A DNA stretch of 64,000 nt from Oceanicola granulosus HTCC2516 (GCF_000153305.1 NZ_CH724110.1:153082-217081), one strand, 5' to 3'. Shown: positions 39,553-48,990, counted from the first letter of the stretch. Numbers and translations: made by a program. The notes: generated by a model from the sequence alone, not told the origin.

Positions 39553-40869
39553 TCAGCGGCTGTTGGCCTGCTCGAACCGGCGCAGCAGCTCGTTGCCGCG
39601 CTCGGCCGCGCTGTCGAGCGCGGACTGGGCGTCCTTGTCACCGGCCCAGACCGCCTCGAGCTCCTCGTCGATGATCGTGCGGATCTGGTCGAAGTTGCCC
39701 AGGCGGATGCCCTTGGAGTTCGCCGTGGGCTCGTTGGCCGTCATCTGCTCGACGGCGATGTCGGTGCCCGGGTTCTCCTCGTAGAACCCGCTCTCGCGGG
39801 TCAGGTCGGCGGCGGCGGAGGTGATCGGCAGGTAGCCGGTGTCCTGGTGCCACTGGGCCTGCACCTCGGGCGAGGAGAGGTAGGAGAGGAACTCGGCGAC
39901 GCCCTGGTATTCCTCGTCCGACTGGCCTTCCATCACCCAGAGCGAGGCACCGCCGATGATGGTGTTCTGCGGCGCGGACCCGGCGTCTTCCCAGTAGGGC
40001 AGGGGCCGGACCTCGAAGTCGAACTCGGCCTCGTCGGAAATCCCTGCGTAGCCGGCGGAGCTCTCGGTGAAGAGCGCGCACTCGCCGGCGCGGAAGTTGG
40101 CGCCGCCCTCGTTGCGGCGGCCGGCGTAGATGAACTTGCCCTCCTGCGCCCACTCGCCCAGCTGTTCGATGTGCCTGACCTGGACCTCGTTGTTCAGCGC
40201 CAGCTCGGTGCCGAGCCCGGCGAAGCCGTTCTCCATCGTGGCGAAGGGGGTGTCGTGGTAGGCGGAGAGGTTCTCCAGGTGGATCCAGCTCTGCCAGGCC
40301 GTGGTCATCGGGCATTCGTGGCCCGCCTCGGCGAGCTGGTCGAGCACGTCGCCGACCTGGCTCCAGGTGGACAGGTCGGTGTCGGGATCGATGCCCGCCT
40401 CCTCGAGCGCGTCGCGGTTGACCCAGAGGACGGGCGTCGACGAGTTGAACGGCAGGGACAGCATCTCGCCCTCGGGCGTGGTGTAGTAGCCCTTCACGGC
40501 GCCGATATAGGCGTCGGGGTCGAAGCCGACATCGGCCCCGCCGAGCACCTCGTGCACCGGGCGGACCGCGCCCTCGGCGGCCATCATCGTGGCGGTGCCG
40601 ACCTCGAAGACCATCAGGATGTCGGGCTGCTCACCCGCGCGGAAGGCGGCGATGCCGGCGTTCAGCGTCTCGGAGTAGTTGCCCTTGGACGTGGAGACGA
40701 CCTCGTAGTCGTCCTGCATCTCGTTGAAGTCGGCGACCTGGGCATCGACGAGCTCCTGCAGCCGTCCCGAAAAGGCGTGCCACAGCTCGATCTCGGTCTG
40801 CGCCAGCGAGGCGACCGGCATCGCCGCCACGAGCGAGGCGATCGCGCCCCCCATCATTCGCTTGTTCAT
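39553..40869 (-). CDS. ugpB: UgpB, periplasmic glycerol-3-phosphate-binding protein
   Basis: From ATG at 40869 the protein has 438 residues. A signal peptide ([23 protein letters not shown]) precedes [18 protein letters not shown], the conserved UgpB start. Further family features are [35 protein letters not shown] and [16 protein letters not shown]. It delivers glycerol-3-phosphate or glycerophosphocholine-like ligands to UgpAE. It is first in the operon, followed by a stem-loop. Together with the PiT permease elsewhere in the window it suggests attention to phosphorus supply, though no Pho box was found. Confidence 0.94.
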   Translation of the reverse strand: MNKRMMGGAIASLVAAMPVASLAQTEIELWHAFSGRLQELVDAQVADFNEMQDDYEVVSTSKGNYSETLNAGIAAFRAGEQPDILMVFEVGTATMMAAEGAVRPVHEVLGGADVGFDPDAYIGAVKGYYTTPEGEMLSLPFNSSTPVLWVNRDALEEAGIDPDTDLSTWSQVGDVLDQLAEAGHECPMTTAWQSWIHLENLSAYHDTPFATMENGFAGLGTELALNNEVQVRHIEQLGEWAQEGKFIYAGRRNEGGANFRAGECALFTESSAGYAGISDEAEFDFEVRPLPYWEDAGSAPQNTIIGGASLWVMEGQSDEEYQGVAEFLSYLSSPEVQAQWHQDTGYLPITSAAADLTRESGFYEENPGTDIAVEQMTANEPTANSKGIRLGNFDQIRTIIDEELEAVWAGDKDAQSALDSAAERGNELLRRFEQANSR

Positions 40870-40932
40870 GTGTGCTCTCCCAGTTGTCACGGACCGCCAG
40901 CCTGCCCCACCCGCGCCACCGGCGAGGGTGAC

Positions 40933-40967
40933 CGACCCCGATCTCGAGCGGCAGGTTAACGGGGTCG
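40933..40967. promoter_or_regulatory. Inverted repeat in the ugpB upstream region
   Basis: CGACCCCG (40933-40940) and CGGGGTCG (40960-40967) are perfect 8-base arms with a 19-base spacer. They lie between the end of the FAD-oxidase gene and the ugpB start. They could be an operator for ugp or a hairpin ending the upstream transcript; no T-tract decides this. Confidence 0.4.
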
Positions 40968-41020
40968 CACGACAAATCAATGAAAGACCGTGAGGACGCC
41001 GGTCGCGGCGGCGATCGATC

Positions 41021-42406
41021 TCAGAGCAGACAACCGGGATTCATCAAGCCGTCGGGATCGAGTGCGTGCTTGAGGGCGAGCAACGTCCGGTGATGCTCCG
41101 GCGACGCGCCTGTCCGCAGCGCCTCGCGCTTCTGGCGGCCGATGCCGTGCTCGGCGCTGATCGAGCCGCCGAAGGCCGCGACCCGCTCCATGATGATCGT
41201 CTTCGCCGCAGGCAGGCAGGCGGCGCGGTGCGGCGGGTCGGCGTGGACGTTGAAGTGGATGTTGCCGTCGCCAAGATGGCCGTAAGCCAGCGCCCGCGCG
41301 GCGGGCAGGGCGGCGGCGAGCGCGGCGGTGGTCTCGTTCACGAAGCGGGCCACCTCCGACAGCGGCACCGAGACGTCCGTGCGCAGGTGCGGCCCCATGC
41401 GGGCCTGACCCTCGTTCAGCGCCTCGCGCATCAGCCAAAGCTCGCGCGATTGCGCCACCGAAGCGGCGAGGGCACCGTCCACGACCAGCCCCTCGGCCAT
41501 GGCGTCTTCGGCAAGCTGCTCCATCAGCGCGGCGGGGTCGACATAGCCGGAACTGGCGATCTCGATCAGGGCATAGGCACCGTGGCTCTCGTCGACCGCG
41601 CGCGGCAGGTCGGGCATCGCGATGCGCGCGACCTCGAAGGCGTCGGAGGGAAGAAACTCGAACGCCGACAGAAGATCGCTGCAGTTGCGCCGGGCCATGC
41701 GGAAGAAGGTCACGCAATCCTCGAGCGTGGCGAGCGCGAACAGAGCGGTCACGCTCCGGTCGGGTAGGGGCGACAGCTTCAGGGATGCGCCGGTCACGAT
41801 CCCGAAGGCGCCCTCCGCGCCGCAGAACAGGTGGTGCAGTGCCGGTCCGCGATTGTCCTTGCGCAGCGACGACATGCCGTCCCAGATTGTGCCGTCCGGC
41901 AGGACCACCTCGAGCCCCAGCACGAGGTCGCGCATCATCCCGTGGCGCAGCACGTTCAGCCCGCCGGCGTTGGTCGCCACGTTGCCGCCGATCTGGCAGC
42001 TGCCCTGTGCTCCGAGCGCCAGCGGGAAGTGCAGTCCCTGCTCGGCGGCAGCGTCCTTGACCGTCTGCAACACGCAGCCGGCATCGACATGGGCGACGAA
42101 GTTGTCGGCGTCGAGCGCCCGGATCCGGTTCATCCGCTCCAGCGCGATGACGACGGTGCGGTCGGGCGCGTCGGGCAGGTGCCCGTCGACAAGGCCGGTG
42201 CGCCCGCCCGAGGGCACCATGGCCAGCCCCAGCTCGCGGCACGCGCGCATCGTCCGGGCGACCTCCCCGGTCGTGCCGGGGCGCACCACGGCCAGCGCCC
42301 CGGTGGTGCGGTCGCCATGCCAGTCGGTGCAGTAGGGCGCGATCTCGTGCCGGTCGAAGAGCGCGGGGATGCCTTCGAGATGCTTTCCGAGGTCGGCGCC
42401 GCTCAT
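41021..42406 (-). CDS. FAD-linked 2-hydroxyacid dehydrogenase (GlcD/D-2-hydroxyglutarate dehydrogenase-like)
   Basis: From ATG at 42406 the protein has 461 residues. The N-terminal PCMH-type FAD domain shows VRPGTTGEVARTMRACRELG, VPSGGRTGLVDG (about 65-76) and GAQGSCQIGGNVATNAGGLN. The C-terminal FAD-oxidase domain has GHLGDGNIHFNV and ISAEHGIGRQKREAL, ending DPDGLMNPGCLL. Relatives oxidise D-2-hydroxyglutarate, D-lactate or glycolate to the 2-oxoacid, passing electrons to ETF or quinone. It is last of the GntR-controlled arm and overlaps the beta-hydroxyacid dehydrogenase gene by 4 bases, so a 2-hydroxyacid is a likely pathway intermediate. Confidence 0.9.
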   Translation of the reverse strand: MSGADLGKHLEGIPALFDRHEIAPYCTDWHGDRTTGALAVVRPGTTGEVARTMRACRELGLAMVPSGGRTGLVDGHLPDAPDRTVVIALERMNRIRALDADNFVAHVDAGCVLQTVKDAAAEQGLHFPLALGAQGSCQIGGNVATNAGGLNVLRHGMMRDLVLGLEVVLPDGTIWDGMSSLRKDNRGPALHHLFCGAEGAFGIVTGASLKLSPLPDRSVTALFALATLEDCVTFFRMARRNCSDLLSAFEFLPSDAFEVARIAMPDLPRAVDESHGAYALIEIASSGYVDPAALMEQLAEDAMAEGLVVDGALAASVAQSRELWLMREALNEGQARMGPHLRTDVSVPLSEVARFVNETTAALAAALPAARALAYGHLGDGNIHFNVHADPPHRAACLPAAKTIIMERVAAFGGSISAEHGIGRQKREALRTGASPEHHRTLLALKHALDPDGLMNPGCLL

Positions 42407-43269
42407 GAGGTGGTGTCGTCGCCGTCGTAGAATTGCGCGATGGCGGCACTGTCGCTCATCTCGTGGCCGGCATCGACGTATGCGCCGTAGCGCTCGACGG
42501 CCGCGCGGATCGTGACGGCATCGACGCCGCGTCCTTCGACGAACTGCGCGACGGCGTCGAGGTCCTTGCGCAGCTGCCTCGCATAGGCCTTGGGATCGTC
42601 GAAGTCGCGCTGTTCCATCTGCGGATAGATGCGTTGCAGGATCTGGCTGTCGGCCATGCCTCCCGCGAGCGCTTGCGGCAGGCGGGCCGGGTCGATCCCC
42701 GACTTGCGCGCCAGCGCCAGAAGCTCGGCCATCAGGACGTAGTTCACGCCGACGATCGCCTGGTTCAGCGTCTTGGCGGCCTGTCCGGCTCCGAGCGGGC
42801 CGAGATGGGTGGCGTTGGCGGCCAATGCGTCGATGACGGCGCGCGCGCGCTCGATGTCGCGCTCTTGCCCTCCGAGCAGCATCGTCAGCTCGCCGGTCTC
42901 CGCCAGCTGCGGCCCGCCGGAGACCGGCGCGTCGATCCAGGCGGCGTCCATGCGCCCGGCGATGTCGCGCGTGGCCTCGGGCGGCACCGTCGAGCAGTCG
43001 ACGACGATCTCGGCGCCGCCGGCCCCGGCAAGGCCCTGCGCGCCGAAGCAGACGTCTTCGACCGCCCTGCCGTCGAGGACGCACAGCACGACGATATCGG
43101 ACGCCGCGCGCACTCCGGCCGGGCTGTCGCACCAGAGCGCGCCAGCATCCGAGACCTGTGCGAACCGCTCGGGTTCGAGGTTCCAGACGCGGGTCTCGAA
43201 GCCACGCTCGCGCAGGCGGCGCACCATCGGCGCGCCCATGATGCCGAGCCCGATGACCCCTACCTTCAT
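42403..43269 (-). CDS. NAD(P)-dependent beta-hydroxyacid dehydrogenase (3-hydroxyisobutyrate dehydrogenase family)
   Basis: The protein has 288 residues. Rossmann motif GVIGLGIMGAPMVRRL at 4-19, substrate-binding DAPVSGGPQLAETGEL (about 115-130) and catalytic Lys in GAGQAAKTLNQAIVG (about 162-176) define the HIBADH/tartronate-semialdehyde-reductase family. It interconverts a 3-hydroxyacid and the matching semialdehyde or 3-oxoacid. It overlaps the lactonase-like gene and the FAD-oxidase gene by 4 bases each, so it is one step of the same uncharacterised pathway. Confidence 0.9.
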   Translation of the reverse strand: MKVGVIGLGIMGAPMVRRLRERGFETRVWNLEPERFAQVSDAGALWCDSPAGVRAASDIVVLCVLDGRAVEDVCFGAQGLAGAGGAEIVVDCSTVPPEATRDIAGRMDAAWIDAPVSGGPQLAETGELTMLLGGQERDIERARAVIDALAANATHLGPLGAGQAAKTLNQAIVGVNYVLMAELLALARKSGIDPARLPQALAGGMADSQILQRIYPQMEQRDFDDPKAYARQLRKDLDAVAQFVEGRGVDAVTIRAAVERYGAYVDAGHEMSDSAAIAQFYDGDDTTS

Positions 43270-44165
43270 GTCGCGCCGATCCGGTAGATGCGCCGCGCCG
43301 TCTCGCGGAAGAGCGCGGCGCGGTCGGTCTCGGGCAGGTTCCGGGTGATCTCGTCGAAGCCCGAGTAGATGGTCTCGAACGAGGCGACGAGGCCGTCGAC
43401 GGGGAAGTTCGAGGCGAACATCGCCCGCTCGGGACCGAAGGCGGCGATGGCGGCCTCGACGACGGGGCGGTTGTCGGCGACGCTCCACTCCCGGCCCGGC
43501 AGGCCGATGCCCGAGATCTTGATCGCCACGTTGCCATGGCCGGCCATCGCATCCAGGGCCGCGCGCCACGCCGCGAGCGCCTCGGGGCTGCGGTCCGACG
43601 GCAGGCCGGTGTGGTTGATGATGATCTGCGTGTCCGGGAAGTCGCGGGCGAGCTCGGCGGCGGCGTCGAAGTGCCACCACGGCGTCTGCAGATCGAACGA
43701 CAGGCCATGGGAGGCCAGCATGGCGAAGCCGTCGCGCCAGCGGGTATCGTCCATCGAGCCCGCTGCCCCGCGCACCGCCGCCTCCGGCGAGGCGGACGCG
43801 GCCGGCTTGTGGCGGATGCCGCGCACGGGCGGTGCATCGCGGTAGGCGGCCAGGACCTCGGCCACGTCCTCGCGATCGAGCCAGGCTTGACCGACGATCA
43901 CCGACGGCAGGCCGGCCTCTTCGCGCAGGGCGCTGATCCAGGCCAGTTCGCCCAGTGGATCGGCGGGGTCGTATTCCGTCTCGATGTAGACCGAGCCGAT
44001 GACGTTGAACCTGCCGCTGTCACGGCGATAGTCGGCCGGCAGATAGTTCCTCTTCAGGGCGGTGTAGTCACCGTAGCGGAACTTGATCGGCGGCTCCTCC
44101 TTGAGCCAGGGCAGGTGGTTGTTGTCCAGGTCCCAGAAGTGGTGATGGGCGTCGATGATATCCAT
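43266..44165 (-). CDS. COG3618-type TIM-barrel amidohydrolase/lactonase
   Basis: The protein has 299 residues. The N-terminal metal-binding motif is IDAHHHFWDLDNNHLPWL (H7-x-H9), with further His in NHTGLPSD (about 186) and the late Asp-containing segment MFASNFPVDG (about 255). This is the amidohydrolase_2 branch containing L-fuconolactonase and 2-pyrone-4,6-dicarboxylate lactonase. Hydrolysis of a sugar lactone or cyclic ester after import is the natural reading. The gene sits 8 bases after the second permease gene, linking hydrolysis directly with uptake. Confidence 0.88.
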   Translation of the reverse strand: MDIIDAHHHFWDLDNNHLPWLKEEPPIKFRYGDYTALKRNYLPADYRRDSGRFNVIGSVYIETEYDPADPLGELAWISALREEAGLPSVIVGQAWLDREDVAEVLAAYRDAPPVRGIRHKPAASASPEAAVRGAAGSMDDTRWRDGFAMLASHGLSFDLQTPWWHFDAAAELARDFPDTQIIINHTGLPSDRSPEALAAWRAALDAMAGHGNVAIKISGIGLPGREWSVADNRPVVEAAIAAFGPERAMFASNFPVDGLVASFETIYSGFDEITRNLPETDRAALFRETARRIYRIGAT

Positions 44166-44173
44166 GGAGTTTC

Positions 44174-45124
44174 CTACTTGCCGACGCCGAAGTTGATGCC
44201 GGTGACGATGAACCGCTGCAGCAGGACGAAGAGCGCGATCAGCGGCAGTGTCGAGATCGCCGCCCCCGTCAGCAGCATGGCCCAGTCCGTGCCGTCGTGA
44301 GACGAGAACATCGCGAGGCCCAGCTGCAGGGTCCGGCTTTCCTCGCTCGTCGAGATGACGAGCGGCCAAGTGTAGTCGGACCAGGCGAACTGGAACGAGA
44401 AGATGCCGAGAGCGGTCAGCGCGGGCAGCGACATCGGGATGGCGATGCGCCAGAAGATCGCGAACTCGCTGCAGCCGTCGATCCGCGCCGCTTCCTCGAC
44501 CTCCCTGGGGATCGTCAGGAAGAACTGGCGCAGGAAGAAGATCGAGTAGCCCGACAGGATCCCCGGCAGGATCAGCCCAGCCTTGGTATCGAGCCAGCCG
44601 CTGCCGCCCGTGCCCCAGATGTCGTTGCCCCCGGCCAGCGGCACGGCCTTGACCATCAGGTAGAGCGGGACGAGCATCACCTCGTGGGGGATCATCACGG
44701 TCGCCAGGACCAGGTAGAAGATCATGTTGCGGCCGCGGAAGTGGTAGCGCGCCAGCACGAAGGCCGCCATGGCCGACAGGAGCACCTGCATGAAGGTCCG
44801 CACCGTGGCATAGACCAGCGTGTTCCACGTCTGGATGCCGATGTTCATGCGCGGATCGCTCCAGATCTCCACGAAGTGCTCCCAGCGGAGCGGCGTCTCG
44901 AGCAGGCGCGGCGGGTAGCTGAAGATCTGCGAGTTCGTCTTCAGCGCCAGCGACAGCATCCAGAACAGCGGGAAGGCCATGACCAGGGCGATGATCGTCG
45001 CCGGCAGGTAGAAGCCGAGCGCGTTGTTCATCCATCGCCGCAGCTTCACCGAGCGGACGGTGGGCACGCGGGCATCGGCGAAGCGGTCGCGCCGGTCGAA
45101 ATCGGGCGGATCAATCGTAGACAT
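44174..45124 (-). CDS. Carbohydrate-type ABC permease (MalG/UgpE-like)
   Basis: From ATG at 45124 the protein has 316 residues. About six helices follow a 35-residue cytoplasmic N-terminus. The EAA loop reads FFLTIPREVEEAARIDGCSEFAIFWRI and the C-terminus is LLQRFIVTGINFGVGK, typical of MalG-like subunits. A TTG five codons upstream (45139) is an alternative start, but ATG has the better spacing to GTGGGA. The start lies inside the end of the partner permease gene (14-base overlap). Confidence 0.91.
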   Translation of the reverse strand: MSTIDPPDFDRRDRFADARVPTVRSVKLRRWMNNALGFYLPATIIALVMAFPLFWMLSLALKTNSQIFSYPPRLLETPLRWEHFVEIWSDPRMNIGIQTWNTLVYATVRTFMQVLLSAMAAFVLARYHFRGRNMIFYLVLATVMIPHEVMLVPLYLMVKAVPLAGGNDIWGTGGSGWLDTKAGLILPGILSGYSIFFLRQFFLTIPREVEEAARIDGCSEFAIFWRIAIPMSLPALTALGIFSFQFAWSDYTWPLVISTSEESRTLQLGLAMFSSHDGTDWAMLLTGAAISTLPLIALFVLLQRFIVTGINFGVGK

Positions 45125-45986
45125 TGCGTCGTCCCACAAGCCGGAGGTTCACGAAGGAGGCGACGATCAGCAGGAAGAACATGATCGTCGCCATCGCCGA
45201 GGCATAGCCGAACTGCAGGTTCTGGAAGGCCGTGCGATAGATGTAGTGGACGATGGTCACCGTGGAGTTGTTCGGCCCGCCGTCGGTCATCACCCGGACC
45301 TGGGCGAAGACCTGGAACGAGGCGATCAGCGAGGTGATGACCACGTAGACCATCGCCGGGGTCAGCATCGGCAGGGTGATCGACCAGAACCGGCGCACCG
45401 GCCCCGCGCCGTCGATCGCGGCGGCCTCGCCCAGCTCCTTCGGCACCGATTGCAGCGCCGCGAGGAAGATCACCATGTTGTAGCCGAGGCTCTTCCAGAC
45501 GCTCATGATGATGATCGCGGGCATCGCCGTGGACTGGTCGTTCAGCCAGTTCACGGGCGAGATACCGAGCAGGTCGAGCGTGTAGTTGAACATGCCCGCC
45601 GAGGTTTCGTAGAACAGGATCCACGCCAGCGCCGCGGCGATCAGCGGGGTCACCACCGGCATGTAGAAGATCGTCCGGAACAGCCCCACAAAGGGCAACT
45701 GCCGGTTCACCAGCACGGCGAGCATCAGCGACAGGAAGACCCCGGCGGGCAAGCTGACGGCGGTGAAGTAGAGCGTGTTGCCGATCGCGCGCCAGAACAG
45801 GTCGTCATACCAGAGATCGGTATAGTTCCACGTGCCGGCCCACCGCATGGGTGACAGGACGTCGTAGGTGGTGAAGCTCATGTAGAAGACGACGAAAATC
45901 GGGGCGACGACCCAGATCAGCATCCACAGGAGAGGGATGCCGAGAAAGACAATCCCGAGGATCAACTGCTGCTGCTTGATCGTCAT
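45111..45986 (-). CDS. Carbohydrate-type ABC permease (MalF/UgpA-like)
   Basis: The protein has 291 residues with six predicted helices. The motif FYMPVVTPLIAAALAWILFY (about 107-126) and EAA loop [23 protein letters not shown] mark the MalF-like subunit. It pairs with the downstream permease; the ATPase is encoded on the opposite arm of the divergon (51153-52235). The gene is separated from the binding-protein gene by 92 bases with two strong stem-loops. Confidence 0.92.
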   Translation of the reverse strand: MTIKQQQLILGIVFLGIPLLWMLIWVVAPIFVVFYMSFTTYDVLSPMRWAGTWNYTDLWYDDLFWRAIGNTLYFTAVSLPAGVFLSLMLAVLVNRQLPFVGLFRTIFYMPVVTPLIAAALAWILFYETSAGMFNYTLDLLGISPVNWLNDQSTAMPAIIIMSVWKSLGYNMVIFLAALQSVPKELGEAAAIDGAGPVRRFWSITLPMLTPAMVYVVITSLIASFQVFAQVRVMTDGGPNNSTVTIVHYIYRTAFQNLQFGYASAMATIMFFLLIVASFVNLRLVGRRNVYD

Positions 45987-46017
45987 CTACAAACCTCTCC
46001 CGGCGTATCTCAGAGGC

Positions 46018-46070
46018 GCCCGGCGTCGGCCGGGCAACGAGGCCCGCGCTCCGGATGCCGGAGCGCGGGC
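46018..46070. other. Two stem-loops between binding-protein and permease genes
   Basis: GCCCGCGCTCCGG (46042-46054) and CCGGAGCGCGGGC (46058-46070) form a perfect 13-base-pair stem with a 3-base loop, 8 bases after the binding-protein stop. A second stem GCCCGGC (46018-46024) / GCCGGGC (46029-46035) follows. No T-tract is present, so mRNA stabilisation or partial attenuation is more likely than full termination. Confidence 0.75.
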
Positions 46071-46078
46071 AGGCTGTA

Positions 46079-47317
46079 TCAGCGGCGCAGGGCGCGGTCC
46101 GCCTGACGCGCGGCGCTGTCGAGGGCGCCCTGCACGTCGTCGCCCGAGACGATCGCCTCGATCGCGGGAATGATCGCCTGGTACACGGCCGACCAGTTCT
46201 CGTGCTTGGGGAAGATCCGCGAGTTGGCGAGCTCTTCCTGCGCGGTGCGAAGCGCCGGCCACTCATCGAAGGTCTGCTGCGCGACGTCCTGGTTGAGCAC
46301 GTCCGGCGAAACGCCGGGCTTGAGCGCCTCGACACGGAACTGCTGCGCCTCGGGGGAGGCCAGGAAGCGGACGAACTCGGCGGCCTCCTCGGGATGCTCG
46401 CTCTGCTCGTAGACGACGTAGGCGCCGACCGAGCCGAAGTTCAGCGGATCGTCGCTTTCCGCGACCGTGGGCACGGACCCGACCACGAATTCCTGCGAGG
46501 TGTCGTCCTGGGCCGCGGTGTGGAAGACCCAGGGACCATCGTAGACCATCGCGATCCGGCCCGTCAGGACACCCTGGCGGACGACGTCGCCCTGGGCGTT
46601 GAGCGTGTTGCCGGGCTGCTCCGCGAGGCGCGCGATGATTTCGCCCGCCGCGACGCCGGCCTCGTCGTTGAAGGCTGCCTGCGTTCCGTCTTCGTTGAAG
46701 ACGTCACCGCCCTGCGCGTAGAGCAGGTTGATGAAGAAGTAGGCCAGCGCGTCGGCGCTGCCCAGGCCGAAGCCATAGCGCACGACCGTGCCGTCGTCGC
46801 CGACCACGGCCAACTGCTCGGCCATCGAGATCATCTCGTCGAAGGTCTCGGCGGGCTCGAGGCCGGCTTCTTCGAGCGCGGCGGCATTGTAGACGATGAA
46901 CCGCGGATCGAAGGCATAGGGAAGCCCGTAGATGCCGCCGTCCCAGGTCACGTAATCGACGGCACCGGGGTAGATGCTTCCAGAGGGATCGGTCACGCCG
47001 TGCTCGGTCAGGTCGACGAGCGCGCCGCGGGCGGCGAATTGCGAAAGGAACCCGCTCCAGATCGGGCTGACGTCGGGCGCGGTGTTGGACGCGAGGGCGG
47101 TGGTGATCGCCTCGAAGTTGGTGCCGAAGCTGGTCTTGACCCGGTTGATGGAGATGTGCGGGTGGCTCTCCTCGAACGCCTCGATCATCTTGATCGTGGC
47201 GCCCTCCTCCTGAAGGCTGTGGCCCTCCCAGAAGTCCAGCGTCACCTGGTCCTGCGCGAAGGCCGCGCTGGCCAGCGCCGTGGTCGCGAGCGTCGCGGCG
47301 TAGATCATTCTCTTCAT
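46079..47317 (-). CDS. Extracellular sugar-type ABC substrate-binding protein
   Basis: From ATG at 47317 (GGGAGGAGAAACC upstream) the protein has 412 residues. A signal peptide (MKRMIYAATLATTALASAAFA) is followed by QDQVTLDFWEGHSLQEEGATIK, a family-1 (UgpB/MalE-like) fold with INRVKTSFGTNFEAITTALAS and GRIAMVYDGPWVFHTAAQ. It scoops the substrate for the two permeases downstream. The ligand is unknown; associated lactonase and hydroxyacid enzymes favour a sugar acid, lactone or glycoside. Confidence 0.92.
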   Translation of the reverse strand: MKRMIYAATLATTALASAAFAQDQVTLDFWEGHSLQEEGATIKMIEAFEESHPHISINRVKTSFGTNFEAITTALASNTAPDVSPIWSGFLSQFAARGALVDLTEHGVTDPSGSIYPGAVDYVTWDGGIYGLPYAFDPRFIVYNAAALEEAGLEPAETFDEMISMAEQLAVVGDDGTVVRYGFGLGSADALAYFFINLLYAQGGDVFNEDGTQAAFNDEAGVAAGEIIARLAEQPGNTLNAQGDVVRQGVLTGRIAMVYDGPWVFHTAAQDDTSQEFVVGSVPTVAESDDPLNFGSVGAYVVYEQSEHPEEAAEFVRFLASPEAQQFRVEALKPGVSPDVLNQDVAQQTFDEWPALRTAQEELANSRIFPKHENWSAVYQAIIPAIEAIVSGDDVQGALDSAARQADRALRR

Positions 47318-47353
47318 GGTTTCTCCTCCCAATGATCGGTTCTTTTTCTTCCA

Positions 47354-47379
47354 GCCGGCGCCGCGTACACGGCGCCGGC
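47354..47379. other. Stem-loop between the RraA-like and binding-protein genes
   Basis: GCCGGCGCCG (47354-47363) pairs perfectly with CGGCGCCGGC (47370-47379) around CGTACA, 9 bases after the RraA-like stop. On the transcribed strand it is followed by an A-rich run (TGGAAGAAAAAG), not a T-tract, so it is not a standard terminator. Confidence 0.7.
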
Positions 47380-47388
47380 CCGCCCGGG

Positions 47389-48147
47389 TCAGCCGAGCTT
47401 CGCGAAGTAGGCTTCCATGGCCTGCACATCGACCGTCTCGTCGTGCGGCATGCCGAGGTCGTCATAGCGGCGCTGGCGGGCGCGCATGTCGGCCAGCAGC
47501 ACTTCCTTGCCATGCGCCGCGACCTGCGCCGCGACCTCGATCGGGACGACGACAAGGCCGTCGTCGTCGCAGCCCACGATGTCGCCCGGGCGCACCTGGG
47601 CGCCGCCGATGCCGACGGGCGTCTGGGTCTCGACGGCCTCGATCCGGCCGGGGATGATCGTGCGGCCGCGCGAGCGGACGCAGATCGGGGTCTTTTGCAG
47701 CGCGAGTTCGCCGGTGTCGCGGGCGTAGCCGTTGGTCACGATGCCGACGCCGCCCTTGTTGACCACGCCGAGTGCGTTCTCGGAGCCCCAGAAGCCCACC
47801 TCGCCGGCGCTGCCCATGTCGCAGACCACGACGCTGCCTTCCTGGACGTGATCGTTCAGCGAGCGCGCCTTGTTGCCGTGCTTGTCGAACCAGTGGCCGT
47901 GCGCCTTGACGACGTCCTCGGTCGTCTCCAGCGGCCACATCGGCTTGTTGGCGGGCACACAGCGCAGGGTGACGGCGACGCCCCAGAACTTGATGCCCAG
48001 GAAGAGCGGCCGGATGTCCTGGCTCACGTTGCCGACATTGAAGTAGCCGAGCCCGTCCAGCCCGTCACACACGTCGGCGACGCGGAGCGGCTCGAAATGT
48101 TTGCGGATCTGGTAGGGATCCACGTGGATGTCGTCCTGCTGCGTCAC
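47389..48147 (-). CDS. RraA-like / 4-hydroxy-4-methyl-2-oxoglutarate aldolase family protein
   Basis: The protein has 252 residues, somewhat longer than RraA proper (about 160-230). The RraA/HMG-aldolase core is visible as RVADVCDGLDGLGYFNVGNVSQDIRPLF (split) near 23-50, GSVVVCDMGSAGEVGFWGSENA and GVGIVTNGYARDTGEL (about 133-148), where Arg and Asp of G-x-x-RD would contact the oxoacid and metal. Family aldolases cleave a 4-hydroxy-2-oxoacid to pyruvate. It is the first structural gene after the GntR gene on the same strand, and a TTGTATGCAA operator lies 42 bases upstream. Confidence 0.88.
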   Translation of the reverse strand: MTQQDDIHVDPYQIRKHFEPLRVADVCDGLDGLGYFNVGNVSQDIRPLFLGIKFWGVAVTLRCVPANKPMWPLETTEDVVKAHGHWFDKHGNKARSLNDHVQEGSVVVCDMGSAGEVGFWGSENALGVVNKGGVGIVTNGYARDTGELALQKTPICVRSRGRTIIPGRIEAVETQTPVGIGGAQVRPGDIVGCDDDGLVVVPIEVAAQVAAHGKEVLLADMRARQRRYDDLGMPHDETVDVQAMEAYFAKLG

Positions 48148-48188
48148 TAGTTCGTCCTCTCATGACTCACGTTGCTCGGCGCCAACTC

Positions 48189-48198
48189 TTGTATGCAA
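48189..48198. promoter_or_regulatory. Candidate GntR operator upstream of the RraA-like gene
   Basis: TTGTATGCAA is the exact reverse complement of the site at 49095-49104 in front of the opposite arm. Near-matches TTGGATGCAA occur at 48965-48974 (start of the gntR gene) and 48270-48279 (its end). Confidence 0.7.
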
Positions 48199-48249
48199 AA
48201 ACTCATCTGTCAATGCCGCGGCGCGAGTTTTGGGAATTTTTGGCGGGGA

Positions 48250-48990
48250 CTACCCGCGGTCGGGGGTCTTTGGATGCAAGATCGCAGAGCGCGCGCCCGG
48301 ATGGGCCGCGCCGTCGCCTTGCAGCTGCGCCTGCGAGTAGGGCAGGCCGTTGGCGAAATGCTGGCGCGTCAGGTCGGCCAGCGCGGCGCCGTCGCCGCTG
48401 GCGAGGGCCGAAAGCATCCGCGAATGCTCTGTCACGGCGGCCAGCCAGCGGCCTTCGTCCAGGTTCGCCATCGCCCGCGCCCGCTCGACCTTCGGCACCA
48501 GTGCCTGCCAGCTCGCCAAGAGTGTCCGGTTGCCGGATATCTCCACCACGCGCTTGTGGATCTCGTGATTCAGCTTGAGATAGGCGCTTCTCTCGCGTCG
48601 CTCGTAACAGTCGAGCATCTGGCTATGTATCGAGACTATATCGGAAATATCCTTGCGGGTCGCCATCTGGCAGGCCAGCTCGCCGGCCAGCGCCTCGAGC
48701 GCCGCGACCACCTCGTAGAGCTCCTTCAGGTCGTCGACATCCAATCCGGCCACGACGGCGGAGTGGTTCGGGAGCTGCTCGATCAGCCCCTCGGCCATCA
48801 GGGTCCGCACCGCCTCGCGGAAGGGGGTGCGCGAGACGTTGAGCTCTTCGCAGTAATGCGCCTCCCGCAGCCGCTCACCTGGCTTCAACTCGCCCGAGAC
48901 GATCATCTCGCGCAGCCGATCCGTCGTCTGCTGGTGCAGAGCGCCCTTGGGGCGGGCGGCATGATTGGATGCAAGGTGCGGCTTTTTCAT
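48250..48990 (-). CDS. GntR-family regulator, FCD (FadR) subfamily
   Basis: The protein has 246 residues. The GntR winged helix reads GALHQQTTDRLREMIVSGELKPGERLREAHYCEELNVSRTPFREAVRTLMAEGLIE (in pieces, about 16-71) and is followed by an all-helical FCD ligand domain with Asp/His metal-site positions (HSQMLDCYERR, LNHEIHKRVVE, EHSRMLSAL). FCD regulators usually bind organic-acid ligands. It sits between the two arms of the divergon it likely controls, with TTGTATGCAA-type sites on both sides and one within its own first codons, suggesting autoregulation. Confidence 0.92.
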   Translation of the reverse strand: MKKPHLASNHAARPKGALHQQTTDRLREMIVSGELKPGERLREAHYCEELNVSRTPFREAVRTLMAEGLIEQLPNHSAVVAGLDVDDLKELYEVVAALEALAGELACQMATRKDISDIVSIHSQMLDCYERRERSAYLKLNHEIHKRVVEISGNRTLLASWQALVPKVERARAMANLDEGRWLAAVTEHSRMLSALASGDGAALADLTRQHFANGLPYSQAQLQGDGAAHPGARSAILHPKTPDRG